A stretch of DNA of 64,000 nt, from positions 73,882,552 through 73,946,551 of the forward strand of contig OX419756.1 in the NCBI GenBank assembly GCA_948567375.1. The letters run 5' to 3'. Under the pieces are notes generated by a model. It searched no databases and was not told the DNA's origin. It worked only from the letters and a program-made list of their open reading frames with translations. The stretch is from Lunularia cruciata. Lineage: Eukaryota; Streptophyta; Marchantiopsida; Lunulariales; Lunulariaceae. This document shows, one piece after another, positions 1-11,526 of this stretch (within the stretch, counting starts at the first letter, position 1; every line of letters starts with the position of its first letter). A program made the translations under genes and the position numbers.

Positions 1-153
1 TCTCAAGTCTATTTCGGTTTTGCTCTATTAGTAGAAGTACTCTTTTGGTGATACTTCTATCTTATCTATTTTCACCATCATGTATAAAATCATTCTAGAT
101 GTTACCAAACCAAATTTCACATCTAGATCATATGGCTAACCCTTGGTATTACA
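1..153 (-). repeat. LTR family 1, 5' end of a minus-strand copy, cut by window edge
   Basis: Read on the minus strand this is the first 153 bp of the LTR family seen whole at 714-1480, 50091-50825 and 55712-56439. It starts TGTAATACC at position 153 and runs off the left edge. By eye it differs from the start of the 714-1480 copy at only about four positions, so the two arms form a long near-perfect inverted repeat. Whether it belongs to a solo LTR or a full element cannot be told here. Confidence 0.8.
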
Positions 154-708
154 TGAAACAGCAAGGTGCGGGACATGCCTTATCTAGATATATTTAGTTA
201 CTACTATGGCAAAGTATTAAAGTGACTAGATACCTTCAATGGTCATATTCAAGAAGTCCTGCAAGTCAGTATTCAAGAATTCAGCCCAAATGACAATGAC
301 AAGGAAGTAACCACTTTCTTTCCTATCATCCTTGAATTATATGCTTAATGGGGTTTATGATGTGCTATTATGAGAGGTCATCATGTTTGTGTTTTCTAAC
401 AATAAGATCTTGGGTCAAGATAAGGAGTATAATAGGGTTGCATGGGGCCTGAACTATTTTTGTCTTATTAGTCTACTGATGAGATTATTTCCTTCCTATG
501 CTTATTATATCCCTTCAATAAGAAGGATAGAGTACTATTAATGAATTTGGAGTTTCAACAACAAGAGTTATTATAGATAGATCACTTATAGATCAGTTTT
601 TATTATGCTCTATACATATCTCTAGCATCTCCTTGGAGTCTTCTTAGAGATGGTTCACTCTTTTATCAATTAATCAAGTATTAGGTGGTAGTCAACTTCT
701 CCCCATGA
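154..708. other. Spacer between inverted LTRs, no gene recognised
   Basis: AT-rich sequence between the two oppositely oriented family 1 LTRs. No coding similarity or RNA gene was recognised. It would be the loop of a hairpin formed by the LTR arms. Confidence 0.4.
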
Positions 709-713
709 GAAGG

Positions 714-1480
714 TGTAATACCAAGAGCTAGCCATATGATCTAGATGTGAAATTTGGTTTGGTAACATCTAGAATGATGTTATACATGATGGTGAAAATA
801 GATAAGATAGAAGTATCACCAAAAGAGTACTTCTACTAATAGAGCAAAAACCGAAATAGACTTGAGAACCTTAGAACCAATAGCTAGACATATGATTTAA
901 ATATGAGAATTGGTTTGGTAACATTTGGAAGGATCTTACACATGATGGACTAAACAGATCAGAAAGAGGTATCACCAAAAGGGGACTTCTACTAATAGAG
1001 TAGGAACCAAAATATGCCTGAAATCTTTGAATGCAATTTTGGAGGCCTAAACGGATGAATTGGGCCTAAAAAATGTGCAGATTCCCCCCCCCCCACCCCC
1101 CCCCCCCCCCTCTTCCCCCCAACACACGGAGGAATGGTAAGCCTTACCTCCCACTTGGTTTGTCTCATCGATAGCTTTCCAACTGTACCTTACATGATTC
1201 TGAGACTCCTATAGGAAGATTCCCTAAAAGATTCCCTCCGGTCAAAGCTTGTTTGACCAACCAGATAGGACCCAGACCGACATGTAACCCATCCAAGTAA
1301 GTAATCCAAGGGTGGAGCTTCCTGACATGTCACCTATCTGTGTGCCTAATCCTATGGTGGAGCTTCCGTGGAGTAGATCCTTGTTGTCTATATAATAAAG
1401 AGAAGGTGCTCCTTTGGGACACCAAATGTTGAGTGTGTAATTTGTGTTTCTCTCTCTTCTCTTGTCCTCAGAGTATTACA
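714..1480 (+). mobile_element. Solo LTR, family 1, with 5-bp target duplication
   Basis: The sequence starts TGTAATACC and ends GAGTATTACA, so it has the TG...CA termini of an LTR. It is flanked by a perfect direct repeat GAAGG at 709-713 and 1481-1485, the expected 5-bp target-site duplication. No primer-binding site follows, so it is a solo LTR left by LTR-LTR recombination. It aligns along its length to the LTRs of the chromovirus at 50091-56439, including a TATA-like TATATAATAAAG stretch near 1390. It is longer (767 versus about 730 bp), partly because of a poly-C tract at 1084-1110. Confidence 0.88.
1084..1110. repeat. Poly-C tract inside the solo LTR
   Basis: A run of C interrupted by one A, followed by more C-rich sequence. 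The related LTR at 50091 has only a short C run at the matching place, so this looks like slippage expansion, or an assembly uncertainty in a homopolymer. Confidence 0.9.
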
Positions 1481-1485
1481 GAAGG

Positions 1486-3339
1486 ATACAAGCAACTTTA
1501 TACCAAATACTATTGGGGAGGTTTTATTGTGGCTCAGTACTTGTAGTATTATCCTTCAATATAGTTCTTATTCCAAGTAGCACTTTTCTCCAAATCCAAT
1601 TGGAGTTGTTAAGCAAAGATGTTGTGAGGTAGTATCTCTTGTAACATCTCTTAGAACACCTTAAATGTCTATCTTGATTGGTTATCTTGTAAATGAATGT
1701 TTAGAATGCATCAATAGCATCCTTTATGTATCAATTTTTGGAGAGTTTAGGGAGGTTGGTAGACCTTTAGCAGGTGTAGTTTCTTTGTGAATCTCTAAGA
1801 TTTCCTTTAATCTCTTTACTACAAGCTTTTCTTTGCATAAAAATGAATAATGGTTCTTTAGTCAACTATAGGTATAAAACATGGATATCCCTTAAAAAGA
1901 TCCCTTGTCATGGCTAATTTTTTAGAGCACTTCTATCTAGCATACTAATTGTGCTAAGTTGTATCTATACTTCCTTAATAGACAATATACATATTATGTG
2001 CTTTAAAGATAAGATTAGGTAGGCCTATGACCACTTAACTATTAGGCTTCATTTTGTACTTGAAAGTCAAGGCATGAGAGTGTAGTACATAGTACTCTAG
2101 CTTCTAGTGGAGCGTGTTGCATCTACAAGTAGCTTATGCATTCTTGAAGTATTAGTAGGATTTGAATACTTTATTTTCATGTTATTTGAAGGTGCCTTAA
2201 ATAGAAAATGAAGGTCTTCCACATGATGATGTCATTAATGTGGAAGATCTTCCTATACTAAGGGATCCACAAGTCACATTAGCATATTCTCCTTTGGTAT
2301 TGCTCATCAACCAAGGTACCTATATGCTTTGGGCAAGTCTCTTTTCTTATCTTCTTATTATGCATGTGAGCCTTGATAAGAGAATCATGTTTATCTTTCA
2401 TGATGTCATAAGACCATGATCTTTCTAGTTTTTGATAAAAGACATGGTCCATAGATTAAAAATATTTACCAATTTTGTGAGGATAGATAGATCTACTATC
2501 TACAAAGTAAATGGTACTTGTAGAATATTTGGGTAATTGAGCACTCTTTGCACCTATATTTTCCTTTTTTTCTTGTTGTTGATAAGCCGATCCTTGAGAT
2601 ATATGTGGTAGAGGTTGTGAAATCACCTTTAGTTATATCTTCAATTAGTTAAATGTAAATTTAGAGTTCTCTTCTAGTCAAGGATCTAATTAGTGAAATA
2701 GTTACTGTAAATTCATGAGTAAAGATAAGCATAGACATCTAGGGGAAGTCAAGAGTAACTTATGCATGAAATTTAAGGTAGTTGATCAAGACTTGCTGAT
2801 AAAGTGAAGTCTTTGACTTATGTGTGTTATGTTAGGCTTGTCTTATATGCTACATCAAAATTTGCTTGAGAGATAATGATTGCTATTTTGAAGGATCTTT
2901 GTGTATATTCAAATAGATTAGTTTTTTATGCACCCAAGTCGTAGTTGCAATTAGGGTACTCCATCCCTCTCCATGTATTATTATGGTAGATGAGAGACAA
3001 ATTTATACTCTAGGCACAAGATGATTTTCTATCCTTTGCATATTTTCCTTCTAATTGAACCAAAGTATTGCAATTTTACTTAATAGATTGATAGTTTAAG
3101 CAAGTTCTACATTCTCTTCAAGTTGACACATCCATTCCTTGAGCTATTGGCGCACATCTTTGCTATTGCTTTGGTAACAGTACAAGCACTTGGAGCTTAG
3201 CTTGAGTATATTGTCCGAATTTACATCAATTACTTTTTCTACAACAAGAAGGTTCTATCTAGGTTTGTTACACCCATTTTCATCTTTGTTATTCACTTTT
3301 GAGTTAATGCTATCTTAGAGGTCCATATAACTGCCTATA
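1486..3339. other. AT-rich region, no gene recognised
   Basis: No open frame here is convincing and no domain was recognised. It lies directly upstream of LINE remnant A in the same orientation, so it may be decayed 5' LINE sequence, but I could not identify reverse transcriptase motifs in it. Confidence 0.35.
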
Positions 3340-3960
3340 CTACACATAATGCTATTACGGATATTGTTTTTGTGTGGTATAAGATAGTGTATAGTTCATA
3401 TGGAGAGAGTGTTGATATGGCATATGATAGAAGTTAATGCTAAATTGTATGTGGATCAAGACAATCAAGTTATAATAGCAGATGTTGTTGTCATGAATTC
3501 TATATGTGATGCAATTTTGGAGGGAGTGACCAACAATTTTCTTGGATGGCAAAGAGCAAAGCACCAATATCTTTGAGCGGAAGAGTATATGATAAGATCA
3601 CCTCTTTGTTCTTTTAGCCTTGGAGTCATGGATACAAAGTTTGACATGCATGTTAACTACATGAGAGTTCATCATATTGGTGAGAAATGGCATCACTTTC
3701 ACTTCTCTATTTGCTTACTCTACTTTAGATTGTGTATGATTATTACTTTACAAAGTGCACTAGCTGGTGCAATCTACAAGAAAAAAATCATTCTAGATGA
3801 TGCTTCTTCATATACACCACTTGTATTTGTGTATAGGCAATTTGACTTACAATGAACAATTTCTAGGTACAATGGGAAAATCTTTTGGTGTACATACTAT
3901 TGGGACTTAGTCTCATCTTATGCTTGGGTATCTATACTTGTATGGCTTGATTGAATCTTC
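3340..3960 (+). pseudogene. LINE remnant A (C-terminal region of RT protein plus 3' tail)
   Basis: The broken plus-strand reading contains HNAITD (about 3350), then ADVVVM (about 3480) and a later stretch that parallels remnant B at 5940-6480 block by block. The tail at about 3893 (ACTATTGGGACTTAG) matches the tails of B and C. The blocks resemble the C-terminal part of plant and algal LINE proteins that follows reverse transcriptase: an HNA..D box, then a D-V-x-V strand, then a K..KY and F-P-L-x-E-x-G block. In-frame stops show it is dead. The LINE assignment rests on the similar blocks next to recognisable RT motifs at 30.9-31.6 kb. Confidence 0.55.
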
Positions 3961-5554
3961 TCATCATTTTTGTTATTATGCATAATCTCAAGCTTGGAAG
4001 AAGACCATACACAACCCCTATGGCTATATTTTATAGTTAGTACCTTAATTGGTTTTGCAATCGATATTCCGGTTTCCATATTACATGATTTATAGATATA
4101 TTTTAGGTACAAAATGCACACTGCTTAGATTATTGAAGTGTATAAGGTTATCCAGAGGTGCACTTCTCACCAAGCGAGCTAAATCACTAAACGAGGACAC
4201 ATACTCAATCTATCAACTCTCTCTACTTAGTGATGAACTTATGCAACTCACTCCAATAAGGAGATGAAACAACTTCAATTTTCTTGTGGCTGAATTTTCA
4301 GTTTGGACTTTCGGGTGAACTCCCCGTCCGGCCCAAAATTTTTAACTTCTTCTTGGCTATGCTGCCTGGTCGAACTTCGGCCTAAACATTAGAGCTTCTT
4401 CACCGAGTGTGATGGTATGTATTCCAAGCCATTCTATGTATAACACTAACCATTAAAAACAGATTTCCTTCTAGGTTATGAGATCGGCTGTCATATGGAA
4501 ATGTCATGCCGCGTCAAAGCTTCAATGGTTTGAGTCTTCCTGTCAACTTCCAAAGTCGAACATGGAGATCTCTGAAGTCGTTCTCTGAGTACCCACGACA
4601 AGCTCAAAACTTGGAATCTTTAGCTAGTTAGATTGGAAGGGCAGAATTAACAAACTTGAAACTCAAACTTGAGGGACTTCTCGGAAGAAAATCAGACAAC
4701 AGCATCATAAGTAGTGCACGAATTCAGATGCTCCGCCAGAAGCCGGTAAGGAAGAACTTAAATAGAGAAGAAAAAGCCCTGACATGCAGAAAATGCATGG
4801 CATGGACGTTGGGTGGCTAGAGGGGTATGGACGGAGAAGAGAAGGAACTGTAAGCTTGTTCAAATTGAGCTATTAAATCTTGACAGCACCTGCTCTCTCT
4901 GTTCCTGTTTTGATCGATCGAAAAGAGGAAAAGGTGCAAAAGTTTGAGTGCGATCTGCCATCAATAAAGACTCTTCAAGTGTTTCTACTTTCTGTGATGT
5001 ATGTGGATGAGATCTGATTGTGAGAACCACTGGAGAGTAAACGCGAGAACATAGTTAGTGGAACGAGACCCTATATGGCAGAAAAACACCATAATTTCCA
5101 ACCTTTTAAGCCCACTCCGTATTCAATTCCAGTAGGGCAGACGCGTTCCTTGAGTAATCTCGCGGTCCTCGAGTGTACCACGGATAGGTTGGACGGAAAG
5201 TTTACGAGTGCTGACCGCCCAGTTGTCGTAATTCTGGGCGCAGAGCCGGTCTCCCCTGAGACGACACCCTCACCTCGCCAGCTTGGCTTATCCAAAGAAT
5301 CTTACACGTGGTTTCTGGTGCAGATTCCCATGGTGAACCTTCCCGTCGAACCCGGAGGAGAAAAGGAGCTTCTGACGTCGTCCCATCGTCGGGCGGACGT
5401 CTCTGTCAACTGTAGTAGTTCCCAGACGGTACCTGCAGGAGAACGTAGTCCTCGTCGCTTCTCAATTTACGGCGCCGCAGGTCCTCCAGTCTGACCTCCG
5501 TACTCGTCCCTTGATATCTGCAAAACCTTTTGCTCCAAGTTGCATAAATAACAC
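3961..5554. other. Unassigned region with one GC-richer open frame at 5075-5494
   Basis: This lies between LINE remnant A and a LINE tail fragment. A plus-strand frame of 139 codons (ATG at 5075, stop at 5492-5494) is uninterrupted and GC-richer than its surroundings. The reverse strand is also partly open, which is common in GC-rich non-coding DNA. The predicted product is Ser/Thr/Pro-rich and matches no family I recognise. It could be a short unknown gene, a retrotransposon leader or gag piece, or chance. I see no clear splice sites or promoter that decides. Confidence 0.2.
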
Positions 5555-5670
5555 CTATTGATACTATTGGGGCTTAGCCCAATTTTACCTCTTATGTTTT
5601 ATCCTTGTCCGGGTTCGAGGGGGTCTTCACAACTTTCTGTTACCCTACGTGGTTGCCATTTCCTCTCAAT
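5555..5670 (+). repeat. LINE 3' tail fragment
   Basis: The stretch beginning near 5559 contains ACTATTGGGGCTTAGCCC, followed by TTACCTCTTATG and later CTACGTGGTTGCC. These are the same landmarks in the same order as the tail of LINE remnant B after 6390. It is a 3'-tail-only copy, consistent with extreme 5' truncation or later loss. Confidence 0.6.
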
Positions 5671-5939
5671 AAATCGAACCTGGCTGGAACTTTTATTTTA
5701 CCCTCGTAAAACGTACCTCTCAAAGAGAAAATGTCTGTTACATTTCGGAAAAGTATTTCAAAGAACATGATTCAATGTACGTAAAAGAACTTACAGTCAA
5801 CTATAAATCGAGGTGATAACTACCCAGTCCCTATCCTGTAATTATAATCTAAACTTTTGCAACGTAACAAAATCGCAGTCAATATGCCACTGCAAGCCTC
5901 AAAACCCTGATTTTCCATTTCACTCGAAGGCAGACTTAT

Positions 5940-6480
5940 ACTTGGTCCGAGATGATTAGGTGACAATAGCGGATGTTGTGGTCATGGACCCTATGTGGGA
6001 TACAGTTTCGGAGGGAGTGATTATCCATCCCCTGGATGGGCGGCGAGTGTAGTAGCAGGTCGCAAGGTCTCCAAATATAGGGGTATGCAGCGAGGTCACC
6101 TCTTTGTTCCTCTAGCCTTGGAGTTATATGGAGCAAGGGACATGGCATTTGACACATTTGTCAAAGAGTGCACGAGAGCTTATCATGTTAGGCGTGGGGG
6201 GTACCATTCACTCTCATACTTTGTAGCTTATTTTAGACAGCGTGTGTCCATTGCTCTACAGAATACAGTGGCTGGTGCAATCCATAGGAGAGCAATCACA
6301 TTAGCTGATGTTTCTTTGGATGCTCCCGTTGTGTGTAGACTGCACGACTTGCATAGCTCGGATATCTTAGGTGCGAAAAGGCAAATTTCTCATACATACT
6401 CTATTGGGGCTTAGCCCCATGTTACCCTCTTGTGCGGCTTGATGGGTCTTTCCATCCTTCATTTTTCCTACGCGGTTCGC
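5940..6480 (+). pseudogene. LINE remnant B (C-terminal region of RT protein plus 3' tail)
   Basis: This is the best preserved member of the A/B/C set. The plus strand reads IADVVVMDPMWDTVSEGV from about 5963. After a frame change come GRKVSKY, then HLFVPLALELYGA, then LSYFVAYFRQRVSIAL and AGAIHRRAI, followed by a stop at 6412-6414 and the ACTCTATTGGGGCTTAGCCC tail. Order and spacing resemble the end of plant LINE-type RT proteins; LINE remnant D at 30.9-31.6 kb has FVPLAVEIFG and a similar downstream block close to real RT motifs. At least one frameshift or stop lies near 6050. It is a dead 5'-truncated copy, and the precise LINE clade cannot be assigned. Confidence 0.6.
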
Positions 6481-9400
6481 CTTTTTCCTCTTATTTTCCT
6501 CAAGTTATGTTAATGGTTATATAAAGTTAAGCTACTCCTATAAACTGCTAATTTGCTCCAACCTTCAAAGCTGTACCACATTTATCTTTTTTTATATTAT
6601 CTTTTCTCTGCAAGTTGGTGCATTCGGTAATGTTTCTGCAAATACTGGGAAGTCCATTGGATGGAGCAAATGATGTGTTTCCTTACTTGAGATATTGGGA
6701 GACTTCGTAAGGAAAGAAGGGAAATGAATCTCTCAAGGGGTTTTCCAGAACCGGCTATTGGGGGGAATTGTGACATGACAGTCTCCACAGTTCCTTGGAG
6801 TATATACTCTCTTTGTTTTTATTTCTGTAATTGAAAGTGGTGAGCTTAAAATTCGAAGACCTTTCATTGACAAGGATAGTTCCTGGAGAAGAACTCTCAA
6901 AGTCATGAAAGATGAACGTTGTCGATGACAAAGGAAGTGATGAAAACTTCTCGTCGACAGGTGATAAACCATGTGCCACTAGAATGTGACTATTTGAATC
7001 AACAAATTACGCGTAAGTCCAGCGATAGTATAGACAGTAATTCATGAATGAATGAAGAGTCTCTAGGAGCACAAGTGGAGCCAGGAGTTCCTAGCTCTGG
7101 TCTATGAACGAGCCTCGCACTTCTGGAGGTCAGCATTGGGTGGCTGCTTTGCGCGTGCGCTGCGTGGTAGCCGACTTTCTCTGGCTATGGACCACATTTG
7201 CGATTTCTTTCATATGGCCTCAACCGTTGAAGTTTGTGTCTTGATTCGTTCGTCCTATAGATATAGTGCGAGTCCGGTCACCTCCATTGTCAAGGAAGGT
7301 CACCAACGGTGTCCGAAACATCTCTGAAGAGCGTGAATCACCCAGCTACTCCCAGCGATCTGACGCCACGCTACAGTACTGAAGCACTCCTCGCTCTCTC
7401 TCCCTCCCTCGCTGATCAAATCATACAACAGGGGTTTCGGATGTAGATTTTACCGAAATGTTAAGGGAGTTGAAGGCATTCCCGTAAAAGTTTCTTTATG
7501 TGAAAACAATCCGCACAGTAATCGAATGAGACCATCAAGTTGATTAGGGAAGCTTCCGAAAACTCGGGAAAGAGTTATTAACACAGGAACGCAATATTTT
7601 ACGGGAATGAGCTGAATTGCGTAAATTTTCATTGATAACCTCGGGACCACCAGGAAATCGTTTTACGAATTCGCTGTGTAATTCTGTAACTTGCGAATTG
7701 AAACCTTTTAATGCTCCGTCTAGTCCAAAGCTGATGGAGCCGTAGTTTTATCTCCTTGGAAGACCTTTGAGATCCCATTTCATTAAAAGTACGACGGGAC
7801 TAATTATGTCTAATTGAGTTGCACAATGGGATGAACATTGCATGTTGACGCTAATTTTGGACGATCATAATCATACCTCAGAAATGACGGGAATAAAGTC
7901 ATGCACAAAAGCAGGTTAGAAACGGGCCAAATCCCATGTTGTTCAAGTCCTTTGTATCGCCAACTCAGTTCTAAACTTGAATGGCTGATGTGTTCATTTC
8001 GAGATTCGTGACAGTTTTCGTGAATAAAAAGGAGGTACGTATACCGAGAGCAGAACGTCTTCCCTTTGCTCCTACGTTTTCACTGCCTTTGCGTCTGTAA
8101 CTACCCTAGCTTGCTGTAATTTCCTAACCTTCAAAGTCCCAGAAAGTTTCTAACACCCAGTTGATTTCTTCATGCAGAGGCCTGCAGTTTGATTCTTCGG
8201 TCGATGACTCTACTTTTGACTTGTCTTTGGGTCGTTGGACACTTGGAGCGTCCCACTTTCTATCATCGAAAGGTGGAAGAGAACACATAGCTCTACCTTA
8301 CGGACATGTTAAAATTCAAGAAAACTGTCAACGAGAACCTGCGGTTCTGACATGATTAGCTAGATGTGTCGATTAGCTAGATAGGCTACGAACCTTTCGA
8401 ACTTGAACAAACTTTGATTGGAACGTGGACCCAGTGATTTTCTTGAAATCGTCGAGGTGCTATATGTCTGCCCAGATTCACTCCCCGTGTAACTTGTGAT
8501 ATATACATACTTGTGATGCAAATAAAATCCCATGATGGAAAATAGAGTGATGCGAGGCGCAGAAAAGCACAAGGCTCCCTGGGGCTATGCCCGAAAGCAA
8601 AAAACCTAAGAGAATGATCTGCTCAATCAGTGAGTTTTGGTATCAAGTGTGTGAGATCCATCGCAGCAGACAACAGTTCATAAATATCACAACAATGTGT
8701 AGTACCTGCGAAAATGATCCGCTCAATCAGTGAGTTTTGGTATCAAGTGTATGAGATCTATCGCACCAGACAACATTTTAAATATAGTTCACAACAATCT
8801 GGAGTGGGAATAGCGCACCAAAAGGAGATCTCAGTGCCTCCTCGATATCTTGCGTATGCTTATCTGTTGCTCAATCCAAGAGGCCGTTAACTCCCTCAAC
8901 GTCCACTCATGCGTTTTCAGTATGTCAGGGCCTCGATTAGGTTTTTCATTTTCATTTTATCAGTTGTCTAAATAAGTAGAGCTTGGCGCAAGATTACGTG
9001 TTTTATGCGGAGCTCGATGAAGTTCTTGTCTGCTCTTGTCGAGTAGCGGGATGTCCCAGGGCCAGGTATTTGGGATTTAGGACAAGCTTAGTCTGACAAC
9101 TTCGACATTCTTTTCTCGATGCTATTGAAATTCTATCTACAATCAGAGTTACCAAGTCTTAATAACGGAGTCGATAGTCTCCGAGGTCTTTCTCATGATC
9201 TACAAAGTTGTTTTTTAAAATTATCACAAATCGTGAAAAGATTGATGTGACGCCAAGATACAATACATATTTGCACGGTGAGGTAAATTGTTTTTGAATA
9301 TATTTGGAGAGGGTGTGAAAGCATTCCCAACGTGATCTAACATACATTTTCCCTGAACATCAACAACTTCGGTTTGCGGGCTCCAAAAGTTCTATCATAT

Positions 9401-11526
9401 TTTCCCGATATTCGTCCTGCTCTATGAGTTTCCAACCGCCAACCCCTTTAGCAACATGAGCGTTTGTCATCTCCAGTGGTGGCTGATGTTTCATCAGATA
9501 GATATTCCCTTGTCAGTGCGCATTCAGAATGTACTCGCAACGATGATGTAATGGTGTTCCTGTTAAAAGATCCAGCATTGAACGTGGGTGTTTTCCCCTC
9601 GATGAGATAGCCATGGCAAGAACCAGAGTAGAAATTATGCCTCTAAGCAGTCGCTAATCGTCAGCATTGCTTCTAGACCTCCGTGCCCATCTAGTGTCCC
9701 CATAGACTGTGCCACTGGGATTATCGTCATCCTTAACATGAGAAGACTGTTAATTAGTTGAAGTGCAAAAGCAGGTCTAAAGAGGGAAGCAACAAAGAGC
9801 CAGTGGACTGCTTTCCCCAATTCACCAGCAGAAACAAAAGTGAGGTTAATTTTACCATTCTGGTGGGAACTTGGCTGTGGAATCACTCACCTGCCCAAAG
9901 TAGCAGCCAAAGTTATGGACACTCGAATCGACATGAAGTTGAAAGCATTTGATTCTCATGCCTCGTTTAGAAATCTGATAAGCTCGAGTCGCGGGAGCTC
10001 ATCCTAACCACTCCGGTTAGGCCGCCACAAAGTCCACTTGAAAGGAAATGTCAATCACACAGCCTTGATAAGAAGCACTAGTGTGACATGCCTCGACAAA
10101 CACCAGCTTATCAACCACTCAACTCCTCGTAGGTTTGCGAAAGTCAAGCATGACATGTACCCAACCCTCATCTTTTCGCGTCTGCTCCTAAGTGGGCATT
10201 AGGTGATCGCCAAGAATTCTGCCTGACAGCCGGAGCCAATCGACTGCACGTATCATGGTTGCTTAGCAGGTGATTGTCCCCTACGCCCGTCCTTGCAAAC
10301 AGCACTTGGTACGCACGGCCATAAGCTGCACAAACAAGGTCGTTTTTACTACCCCTCATCCCTATGCACTGCGAGTTAGAAGCCAATCCGGCGAGACCGA
10401 TGCGTTATCACGGCGAGAATTTTGACTTTGAATCGGTTAATAATCTACGTCGCCGCAGGCTATGGACCTTGGGGCTTGACAATCTATGTGAACGTTACGT
10501 ACCCGGAGGGCTGGCTGCCATCCAGTAGGTCAACCTGCCTGCCCACTTCCTATTCTAAAGTTGGTACTACTAATACTAATACTACAGCTCTAACTCGGGG
10601 CCACCTCAGTTTTTCAACCCGGTTCATGACCTCAGCAAGTCGTGACTTCGGGTCCTTCACAATTCTCATGATAACCCCACCAAAATGTCTTGCATTTGGA
10701 GAATGGGTGGGTCCTCCCGACAGTTTTCCTCTTTCGCCTGAATCCCCGCGAGTATATATCCAGGCAGTGGATGGGATGGTTTCCTGTTCCAGGCCTGCAA
10801 ATGTTGCTCCTTCGATTGAAAATCATAGGTCAGGTTTGATCAGCATGAGCTATGAGTTGGCATCCGTGTAGCACTACACAACTCTCTTTGCCTCGACCAT
10901 CCACGATGACGCACTCACACCCCTCACTGCGTGCCATTTCGCTGTGACAGCATTCAAAGGAAGATATTACCTACCCATTTTATTTGAGAATTTCGCAAAG
11001 GAAGGGCTTTCAGTGACAAGAGCATGCAAAAGTAGCTTTCCCAACATTGGCATCTAGTAGGGATTTATATCCTTTCACCTTATGGTAATAGTTTGCGAAC
11101 ATGAGGATGTTGGCTAACCATGGAAAGGGCTTTCGGGCATATTTGCCCCTTCCCCAGAGTGGAAAAACAACTGTGCTCTTCAGACTGGCTGTCGTGGTCG
11201 GCACATTTTGCGGTACAGAAGAAATGAGCATAATCTGATCGACACGAACAAACAGAAGTTGCATGTTGACATGACAATTATTGAAATTTATCATCGAGCT
11301 ATAGGACACCTTTTTGCAAATCTCAAGACAAGCGAGTTGCATGACATCACTAAAGTAATAAACGGTAGTAACGTGGGATCGCTTAAAACAGCCAACACCG
11401 AAGCTTTTACAGTTAAGAAAATGAACGTTTTGCTGCAGTACGTTTTACAATTAATGTACATTTTCATTCATCGGTGGGTAGTTGATATTTACAAAGGAGG
11501 CACGCACTTCCAGTTCTTTTAGCAGC
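6481..11526. other. Intergenic region, no gene recognised
   Basis: Base composition here is like the neighbouring genes rather than the transposon block, but I found no family match and no chain of exons with consistent phase on either strand. Longer open frames, such as 10422-10871 on plus, lack any recognised motif. A 100-bp tandem duplication lies at 8613-8801. The last few hundred bases are downstream (3') sequence of the FemAB-like gene. Confidence 0.4.
8613..8801. repeat. 100-bp tandem duplication (2 copies)
   Basis: The sequence starting AATGATCTGCTCAATCAGTG at 8613 recurs at 8713 with few changes and shares GTTTTGGTATCAAGTGT and GAGAT..ATCGCA further in. The copies are head to tail with a 100-bp period. 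Confidence 0.85.

Noticed and set aside
10422-10871. 149-codon plus-strand open frame as a gene
   Set aside because: Low-complexity Ser/Thr/Pro content, no family match, overlapping open frame on the other strand and no exon partners.
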